IMG/VR virus record: IMGVR_UViG_3300029955_000138
Location: 1 to 24,114 of that record
Length of the DNA: 24,114 nt
Direction: 5' to 3' (one strand)
DNA from: a virus
The notes beneath the pieces were generated by a model that worked only from the letters and a program-made list of their open reading frames with translations, searched no databases and was not told the DNA's origin. Positions within the stretch are counted from its first letter, which is position 1; each line of letters starts with the position of its first letter. Shown here piece after piece: positions 18,043 through 24,114 of this stretch. A program made the position numbers and the translations under genes.

Positions 18043-18260
18043 TTGCTAGCCTGCTTCTCGAAAATAGGTTTGCCAGAAATGACAAAACCAACCACAGCAA
18101 CGAGCGCGGTAGCAGCATTGATCAACAGCGGATCAAGCTGCGGATTGATAACCCCGCCGAGATGAACACCCGCGAGGCTGATCCAAGTCACCCAAGTATT
18201 ACGCTCGGACAACCGATCCAATGCCCAACCTTCGACCCATTTAACAATATCACTTTCCAT
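18039..18260 (-). CDS. Holin-like protein with two membrane spans (73 aa)
   Basis: ATG at 18260-18258 has an excellent SD, AGGAGG (18272-18267 on the minus strand), overlapping the lysozyme stop. A polar N terminus (MESDIVKWVEGWALDRLSER) is followed by two hydrophobic segments at about 22-38 (TWVTWISLAGVHLGGVI) and 44-62 (PLLINAATALVAVVGFVIS), then a basic tail. This size and layout fit a class II-type holin that makes membrane holes to release the endolysin. The endolysin gene is directly upstream in transcription order. Sequence family not identified, so the call rests on topology and place. Confidence 0.7.
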   Translation of the reverse strand: MESDIVKWVEGWALDRLSERNTWVTWISLAGVHLGGVINPQLDPLLINAATALVAVVGFVISGKPIFEKQASK

Positions 18261-18270
18261 GACTTACCTC

Positions 18271-18696
18271 CTAGTGACCTTGGAATTGATAAAATTCACC
18301 CAACCGCCGGCCTTCCAACTCCGGCGGATGAACCCATAATTTAAACGCCTGTGCTGCTAAGTCCATCCGGCCGGCGTTGATGTAATGCACTACAGCTGAA
18401 TGACTTAATCCAGCGCAGCCGATGTTGTAGCCCAAGCTCACCAGCGCGTCGAACTGATATTGTTTCAGCGGTTGGTGAACACAGGAATTGATTGTGTCCT
18501 CGACGCTCTGTACGTCGTGCGCGAGGAGTTCCATGGATTTCTTCTCGGTGATCTGTTGCCCGCGGAACACGCGGAAGTAAGCATTGCTCAAATGCCCCAC
18601 GCCGATCGTCCACAACCCGCGAGAGTCGGGGTAGGCTTTAAGCCGTACCCCCTCGCGCGCCTCAAGTCGGGCTAACCCATTTATCGAAGTATGCAT
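18271..18696 (-). CDS. Endolysin, T4-type GH24 lysozyme (muramidase, 141 aa)
   Basis: ATG at 18696-18694 overlaps the stop of the large gene (TAATG). The catalytic E-D-T layout of GH24 is intact: E15 in AREGVRLKAY, D24 in YPDSRG and T30 in LWTIGVGH (28-35). Further family motifs follow: FDALVSLGYNIG and HYINAGRMDLAAQAFKLW. It hydrolyses the MurNAc-GlcNAc bond of peptidoglycan. There is no signal peptide or SAR segment, so export should depend on the holin-like protein downstream. At 141 aa it is compact; the C terminus (RRLGEFYQFQGH) is slightly shorter than in many phage lysozymes. Confidence 0.95.
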   Translation of the reverse strand: MHTSINGLARLEAREGVRLKAYPDSRGLWTIGVGHLSNAYFRVFRGQQITEKKSMELLAHDVQSVEDTINSCVHQPLKQYQFDALVSLGYNIGCAGLSHSAVVHYINAGRMDLAAQAFKLWVHPPELEGRRLGEFYQFQGH

Positions 18697-21600
18697 TAAT
18701 GCCTCCGTTGTAGTGTGCCGTGGGACAGGCCACGGACAACATCGCCTAGGTCAACTGGGTGTTCTGTGTTCGAATGAATTCCATACAAAAACTGCCCTGC
18801 CTTCGCGAGATGGTTAATTGGCAGCCCGGTGACCTCACTCCCAAAGAACGCCATATGTTTCTCGAACTGAGCTGCCCATGGTTTGGTCCAAGCTTTCTTT
18901 GAGGTCACATCACGCCCGATGTCGGTGAAGGATTTCAGCCCGGCCGTGATAAGGCTGCCTTCGGGATCATGCCCGGAGTAGATCGCTTGCACGATGTCGC
19001 GAATGATTGGTAGGGTCGAGCCGAAGGCATGAAGCGTTCCCTTCACTGCACGAGACATTATCCCTTCTTGTGGGTCACCTCCACCAGACACGGTCTCTTC
19101 GACCAATCCTGCTACAATCATGCGAGTAAAGATATTTGCGGCTCGGGTTGAGTTGTCCGTCGCGTTCTTAACCCCGGCCGCATCACCACCCCAAGCATCC
19201 TTCACACGCCAGTTCATTTCATAAAGCTTCTGGAACATTTCGTTGAAGAACCCATAGAACTGCGTCGTGGCTTTGGCGAATGGGTTGCTACTGCGCATGA
19301 CTTCTGGTTTATTCGTCAGCGCCGACGACCCATGCGCATCACGAACTGACTTATCTGCCAACTCAATCGCCCGCCCTACAGCCGCGGGGTCCGCTGCGAT
19401 TTGGCGTTTGTATTCAGCCAACCACGTCGGAACCGCCGAGGCAAGATCCGAGTAAGCCACACCCGAGGTGCCCCACTCACGGAAGTTCTGCCCAAGCTCT
19501 TTGGCCTTGCCCCATGGCGTAGCATCGGCGCCGGGGAACTTAAGACCATGCGATGTTTGCAATGCCTCGGGGGTTAGCCGCGATCTCCTCGCCAACTCAT
19601 CCGAACGATCCATCGCGAACTGCCACCAAGTCTTTCCTTTGATTGGCCCTTCGCTACCGGCCGTACGCACAGCATCAAGGAAATGCAACGGCCCTACTTG
19701 CAGCGCGGAGTTGCTCAACGCCGTCAGACCGTGCTTCGCTATAGTCGCCACGTTGAATCCAATCTCCGCCGCGGCTGTGTTCCGGAGCAGGGTGTGAATC
19801 AGGCCGTCAGCTTGGCTCAACACCACCGGATCAGCGTCGGCCGAGCCAGCAAGATCCCTCACCCACGGCTTGAACATGTCCGCGGCTTGGTCGCTGTAGT
19901 GAGCAGCAACCGCGGCCAGCACTCGCCGATCATTTATGATTTTGTTCGCCTCTATAATCGCCGGGCGCATCGCGATGTCATGAGCCATCTGCTTCATACG
20001 GAGCGGGATCACTGATGTATCCAGCAACACATTTCCGCGATAGTTTGTACGATCCTTTGCGTATCTCTGATCGGTCGTGGACTGAAACCGCTCCATTCCC
20101 TGTGCGCCACTTGGCGTGATCTCCGTGGGCAACCGATCCTCGCCGATCTTCGGGGTCTTGATCGCGCGCCGGTCGTAGGCAATCGGATTGTACCAGCCCT
20201 TGACATCGGCACCGTGCGGATTATCTACCACACCAAGCTTCAACTTCTTAATCCCAACCTCCGAAAGATCATAACTCATCCGGTCGGCTTGGTTAAACAG
20301 GCGCTCGAAGATGTCGCCGATCTTCTGCATCTTCTCCCAGTCTTCGGCAGTGGTATTCTTCCGGACCCACGCCTGAACTTCACCAGCATCGACCTTCCAA
20401 CCCTCAACCATCCGCGCGAAGTTATCGGCATTGCCCATATTCGCGAGGACCGCGATCACATTGTTCCGGGTCATTTTCATAAAGCCGGGTTCGCCGTCAG
20501 GCCGGGGGAAGAGTCTATTCTCAACTTCCTGATGGAGATCTTTGAAGTCCCCGATCTCATTAAGTTCTTTCGCGATCTGCTTAATCGCCCGGTCTTCGGC
20601 GTTAGCCGCAGCGATCAACGGCCGAGCCACGTATTTAGTAAACGGCCCGTCGAAATCACCATGGTCAAGTCTCCGGCAGATCGACTCGATGTTCACCGCC
20701 GACATAACCCTCGCCGACAACTGCTCGCGGAGCCCGGGCTTCTTTGGGGTCGCTGGGTAATCATTGGGTTTGGCTTTAACCGATCGCGCGGCAGCAATCA
20801 ATTCCTGCGCCACAACCTCGCGGTCGAACTGTTCGCCCGCCACAATGATCTTCTGCTCATCCCGTCCGTTCTTCTCCATGGCCTTCATGAAGTCCGCGAG
20901 TTGTTCAAACTCATCGGCCTTGATCGAGCTCATGTTCTCTTTCCAAGCAGGATCAAGCAAGAACTCCGGAACCGGAATCTGATGCCCATCATTGATCTTC
21001 TGCTGCAAGAAATCCTGCAGCCCACCATAGCCAGCCTTATCCATGTTGCTGGTGATATCAGCCCGGTCGCGCTTGATAGGCAACCCCAACCGATCCATAA
21101 CCGCATGAATTTGATCCGTGTACTCCTGCCGAACAGTTGGCTTTCCCAGATCGCCGATCACGCGTTCCTTGAACTTCTTCATTTGCTTGTCGAACTTGGC
21201 CTTGGTCCGCTCTATCTCCAACGCACGATTGGCCATGATCGACGCAAGGAACTTCCGCTGGCGGTCTGCGAAGGCAGCCTTGGGGTCCTCATGAAGAAGC
21301 TTGTCCTCGATCTTGTTGTTCAACCGATTGATCGCCGCGAGGATGTTATCGCTGTCGATCATGCTCAGCGGGGTGTTGTTGAACTTATCCCGCGTCGCCC
21401 CCTCGATCTCCTCCCGGCTCAGAGGCAGATCAAATCCATGCTCCTCCGCCATGGCTTTCAACTCAGCCGCCATGGAGTCCAGCGCGGTAGCTGGCACGAT
21501 CCTTTGCTTGGTCACGGCCTCAACCGCGTCCTTGAAAGTCCCATGCTCCTCTTCCATCCACCGTGCCGCGAGTTGATCCGCGATCCGCCGGGTGTATTCC

Positions 21601-23900
21601 ATTGGTTGCATTTTCCCGCGGTTGGCATGAAGCGCAGTCAGGTCATCAATCAGCGCTTGACCAGAGGTATGGCCGGTGTACCGCGCGATCTGATCCGGCA
21701 GGTGCCCATCCTTACCGTAGTAACTCCTCGGCAACACCGCCTTCTGTTCATCGGTCAAAGCATCCGAGGCGATCTTAAACTCGCCCGAAGACAACCCCTG
21801 ATCCGCGATAAACCGCGGCATCTCTTTCATTTCGTCAACGATCTTACTCCGGATCACTGCGAGCTTCGCTGCCCACTCCGGTGCCATCCGTTTCTTTTCC
21901 TCGGCCATGCCTTTCTTAAGCCGGCTCTCGTACTCAGCTTTGTTCTGGGCCTCGATGGCTTTTTGGTACAGGTCCCACTGGCCTTTGTTCATGCCGATGG
22001 CGCGCGGGTCCTTGAAGATCCGGATCTCTTCGGGGCGAGCCGTGATAGTGCCGCGAGCCGGAATTGGAAACGGCTCGATCGGCGAATCAAACCCGGCCTT
22101 GTTCCCGTTCCAGATACCCTTGATGAAGTCCTTAATCTCCGGCACGACGTCAACATGGCCGGTGACCTTCGCGTAGATTTCCTTCCAGACGTCAGCAATG
22201 CCCTTGAAGAATTTCTCAACCACGCCGGTAGGTTCTTCGGTCTTGGTTGCCCACCGCTGGACCTGTTCCGCGAACCATTCTGGGAAGGAACGCATATAGT
22301 TTTGATTCGCTGTGCTTGTGTTTTCAATGCGTATGCCATGGGCATCTTCCGGCACACTCAGCGGTCTGTTTTGCCCGACAGTTTCTTCTTTACCAAACTC
22401 CCTCCGCCAAGCATCGCGGACGGATGTCTGCACCTCAGGTCCAACATCCCGGAACCGCTGGAACTCGACCTGATGCCCGAGCTCGTGCAACGTCGTAGCC
22501 ACAGCCAGCTTTGGATCAAGCTTCTCATTTAGCACGATATGGCCTGTGGAAGAGGCGTAGCCGAAATGGTGATCAGGCCCGTACGCCGACCAAACCTTCG
22601 GCGTAACCGGCAACCCAAACTTCTCCGCAAGATCATCCACGATCTTCTGCAACGGCGCATGCCACTCCGGAGCCGCCGGATGCTCAGCATCGCGGTAGTT
22701 GAAGAACCCGGCTTGCTTGGTTACATTACCTTCCGGATACTTTGACTCGGCCCCTGACTCCGGAGGTACCGCATCCTTCTCGAACTTGGTCAGCGTCTCT
22801 GGGTCGACCCGGATCCCGTCTTCAATCGAATGGAAAACCTCCGGCGTGGCATTAGCCATCAAGTCCGCAATCGGCACCTTCACATCCGCGCCGGCGGCTT
22901 TGGCCAACTCAAGCTGGTTAGCCATATCCGGAACGAAGCCAAGGATCCCGTCGTCGCTGGCTGGAACCTTATCCCCATACAACGCTCGGACAACATCCGC
23001 GCTGATCCCGATGGTATCATCACCATGATGTTGCTCGGCGAAGTCTTTGAAGAACTCCGGGACGCGTTCGCGGGTGGCCGAAGACTGAGCATCCGAAAAA
23101 GCCTGCTTGATCGCGTCAACCTTCTCGTCAGCTACCTTATCACGCACCTTATCAATCTCAGGAAACTTCCCACGCTCCGGCGCCCGAGCCGCTTTGATAT
23201 AAGGCGCCATCTCAGCCGCGGCCACATGCCCGCCAGCTTCCCCGCCGGTCCGGAACATCTCATTCTCAACCATCCCACCGAGGTCGCGTTGGAGTTGCTC
23301 AGCGGTACCTAGACCGATCTTTGCTCCCGCAGCTTCCGCCCCCGAGGCCTTATACCCATAAGCCAACCCCGCGATACCAGCGTTAAGCACCTGCCCCGGA
23401 AGCGCGAACAGCCCGGTGAGATTATCAACATCCGGCACGATTGAGTTGTTAACGAATGATTTCCAATAAGGGCTATCGGAGAGATCCGCGAGGCGCTGGG
23501 CTTCCTTTGGGTCCGTGAGTTCGGGCTTCGCTTCATTCCAAGCATCAGCCACCGTCGAGAAGAAAGTCTTCTTCGGTACAGCTTCCGCGGCTTTGGAATA
23601 AGCATCGAGGTTGGCTAGATCATCACTCGAAACCTTAGCCTTCATCGGGTCAGAGATAACATAATCCCGGAGCTTCGGGTTGTTCTGAACAATATCCCCT
23701 GCGGCCCGTGTGTTAACCTGTGCCTTGAACCGATCCAGATCTATATTAATCGCCGCCGGGTTCACTCCGGTTTGTTTGCCGAGGTTCACTGCTTCGGCGG
23801 CTTTGTCAGGATTGCTGCCTACCGCCGCTGCCGTAATGGCGCGGGGATTTGGCATCATCGAAAAGGCAGACTCGAGGTCGCTCAGATCATTGTCCGGCAT
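18696..23900 (-). CDS. Giant internal-virion/polyvalent-type protein with zinc metallopeptidase motif (1734 aa)
   Basis: ATG at 23900-23898 overlaps the upstream gene by 14 nt. A zincin motif, TTLHELGHQVEF (470-480; H472, E473, H476), is followed by FPEWFAEQ (539-546), whose Glu541 or Glu545 could be the third zinc ligand. An amphipathic or hydrophobic stretch lies at about 162-182 (TGLFALPGQVLNAGIAGLAY). The middle is helical, charged and coiled-coil rich. The C-terminal third (SNALQVGPLHFLDAVRTAGS; FGSTLPIIRDIVQAIYSGHD) resembles the LPD-type domains at the ends of phage polyvalent proteins, from memory. Such proteins are packaged, injected with DNA and may cut or bind envelope components or host targets. 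It sits next to the lysis genes in the late arm. Similar giants occur in podoviruses. The domain assignment beyond the zincin is tentative. Confidence 0.8.
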   Translation of the reverse strand: MPDNDLSDLESAFSMMPNPRAITAAAVGSNPDKAAEAVNLGKQTGVNPAAINIDLDRFKAQVNTRAAGDIVQNNPKLRDYVISDPMKAKVSSDDLANLDAYSKAAEAVPKKTFFSTVADAWNEAKPELTDPKEAQRLADLSDSPYWKSFVNNSIVPDVDNLTGLFALPGQVLNAGIAGLAYGYKASGAEAAGAKIGLGTAEQLQRDLGGMVENEMFRTGGEAGGHVAAAEMAPYIKAARAPERGKFPEIDKVRDKVADEKVDAIKQAFSDAQSSATRERVPEFFKDFAEQHHGDDTIGISADVVRALYGDKVPASDDGILGFVPDMANQLELAKAAGADVKVPIADLMANATPEVFHSIEDGIRVDPETLTKFEKDAVPPESGAESKYPEGNVTKQAGFFNYRDAEHPAAPEWHAPLQKIVDDLAEKFGLPVTPKVWSAYGPDHHFGYASSTGHIVLNEKLDPKLAVATTLHELGHQVEFQRFRDVGPEVQTSVRDAWRREFGKEETVGQNRPLSVPEDAHGIRIENTSTANQNYMRSFPEWFAEQVQRWATKTEEPTGVVEKFFKGIADVWKEIYAKVTGHVDVVPEIKDFIKGIWNGNKAGFDSPIEPFPIPARGTITARPEEIRIFKDPRAIGMNKGQWDLYQKAIEAQNKAEYESRLKKGMAEEKKRMAPEWAAKLAVIRSKIVDEMKEMPRFIADQGLSSGEFKIASDALTDEQKAVLPRSYYGKDGHLPDQIARYTGHTSGQALIDDLTALHANRGKMQPMEYTRRIADQLAARWMEEEHGTFKDAVEAVTKQRIVPATALDSMAAELKAMAEEHGFDLPLSREEIEGATRDKFNNTPLSMIDSDNILAAINRLNNKIEDKLLHEDPKAAFADRQRKFLASIMANRALEIERTKAKFDKQMKKFKERVIGDLGKPTVRQEYTDQIHAVMDRLGLPIKRDRADITSNMDKAGYGGLQDFLQQKINDGHQIPVPEFLLDPAWKENMSSIKADEFEQLADFMKAMEKNGRDEQKIIVAGEQFDREVVAQELIAAARSVKAKPNDYPATPKKPGLREQLSARVMSAVNIESICRRLDHGDFDGPFTKYVARPLIAAANAEDRAIKQIAKELNEIGDFKDLHQEVENRLFPRPDGEPGFMKMTRNNVIAVLANMGNADNFARMVEGWKVDAGEVQAWVRKNTTAEDWEKMQKIGDIFERLFNQADRMSYDLSEVGIKKLKLGVVDNPHGADVKGWYNPIAYDRRAIKTPKIGEDRLPTEITPSGAQGMERFQSTTDQRYAKDRTNYRGNVLLDTSVIPLRMKQMAHDIAMRPAIIEANKIINDRRVLAAVAAHYSDQAADMFKPWVRDLAGSADADPVVLSQADGLIHTLLRNTAAAEIGFNVATIAKHGLTALSNSALQVGPLHFLDAVRTAGSEGPIKGKTWWQFAMDRSDELARRSRLTPEALQTSHGLKFPGADATPWGKAKELGQNFREWGTSGVAYSDLASAVPTWLAEYKRQIAADPAAVGRAIELADKSVRDAHGSSALTNKPEVMRSSNPFAKATTQFYGFFNEMFQKLYEMNWRVKDAWGGDAAGVKNATDNSTRAANIFTRMIVAGLVEETVSGGGDPQEGIMSRAVKGTLHAFGSTLPIIRDIVQAIYSGHDPEGSLITAGLKSFTDIGRDVTSKKAWTKPWAAQFEKHMAFFGSEVTGLPINHLAKAGQFLYGIHSNTEHPVDLGDVVRGLSHGTLQRRH

Positions 23901-24114
23901 TGGGTGCTCTCTTGGTTTGAGTCGCCTGATAAAGTCTTATGGCATGTAGGTGTTCAATTTCCTGATCGGTGGGATCGCGATCGTATTTCTTTTTAAGGAA
24001 ATCGCGTTCCTGATCCTGCTGCCCCTCAGGGATCGCATGCAATGGCATCCGGTATTCTGAGGTCCCGCCGAAGTTACTGCGGAGGATCCCCGAACCCGCG
24101 CGGACCTGAACCAG
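23887..24114 (-). CDS. 3' end of a late gene (partial, last 75 residues visible)
   Basis: An open frame enters from the right edge on the minus strand and stops at TGA 23889-23887. That is 14 nt into the 1734-aa gene, so the two are translationally coupled. The visible part reads LVQVRAGSGILRSNFGGTSE ... AIPEGQQDQERDFLKKKYDR and ends with LYQATQTKRAPNAGQ. It is polar, with a charged helical end. By location it is probably a virion structural or ejection protein. It cannot be identified from the fragment. Confidence 0.7.
   Translation of the reverse strand: MVQVRAGSGILRSNFGGTSEYRMPLHAIPEGQQDQERDFLKKKYDRDPTDQEIEHLHAIRLYQATQTKRAPNAGQ

Noticed and set aside
20214-22532. A 772-codon open frame on the + strand opposite the 1734-aa gene
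   Set aside because: It lies wholly antisense to a gene with a zincin motif and proper coupling to both neighbours. Its product has no recognisable domain. Long antisense frames are expected from the C/G-ending codon bias.

Overview
The window is an internal segment of a tailed double-stranded DNA bacteriophage genome. The evidence is a phage replication/recombination module, a GH24 endolysin cassette, a 1734-residue virion-type protein and dozens of very small, overlapping genes. No integrase, repressor/antirepressor pair, transposase, tRNA or CRISPR array is visible, so there is no sign of lysogeny in this segment. G+C is fairly high, Shine-Dalgarno (SD) sites are canonical and three promoters look like sigma70 sites. 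This suggests a proteobacterial host that supplies the RNA polymerase. The giant internal-virion-like protein beside the lysis genes suggests podovirus morphology, but that is inference.

Layout. (1) 1-4370, rightward: small hypothetical genes, including two membrane microproteins, a pair of Trp/Tyr-rich paralogs and an RMF-like protein, followed by two larger genes (208 and 212 aa). RNA hairpins precede several of these genes. Two promoters are seen (-35/-10 at 685-713 and 2729-2757), and a strong terminator at 4338-4366 closes the unit. (2) 4448-13264, rightward: a new promoter, then about 25 genes packed with 1-4 nt stop/start overlaps. These include a ribbon-helix-helix protein, an SF1 (UvrD-like) helicase, a RecB/Cas4-like nuclease, a Sak4-like ATPase, a DUF669-like SSB and an Acb2-like putative anti-CBASS protein. 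A UUCG-loop terminator ends the unit. (3) 13295-17315, rightward: a UDG-like/exonuclease protein, two small inserted ORFs, the polymerase domain of a family A DNA polymerase, and a DUF3987-like helicase/ATPase. (4) 24114-17304, leftward: the end of an unidentified gene, the 1734-aa protein with a zinc-protease motif, lysozyme, holin-like protein, an Ala-rich protein and a TM/coiled-coil spanin-like protein. The rightward and leftward arms converge and overlap by 12 bp at 17304-17315. A strong hairpin terminator at 17569-17600 lies just beyond.

How the parts probably work together. The small rightward genes are likely early host-takeover or counter-defence factors. The helicase, nuclease, Sak4 ATPase and SSB form a recombination/repair set. 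The UDG-exo/polymerase/DUF3987 set copies the genome. The leftward arm makes virion and lysis proteins.

Most interesting points: the DNA polymerase is split inside its 3'-5' exonuclease domain by an AT-rich small-gene insertion; the polymerase has a His at the dNTP-selectivity site and HDH in motif C; there is an Acb2-like protein; a perfect 10-bp inverted repeat is centred on a -10 box; and two small W/Y-rich paralogs each follow a hairpin.
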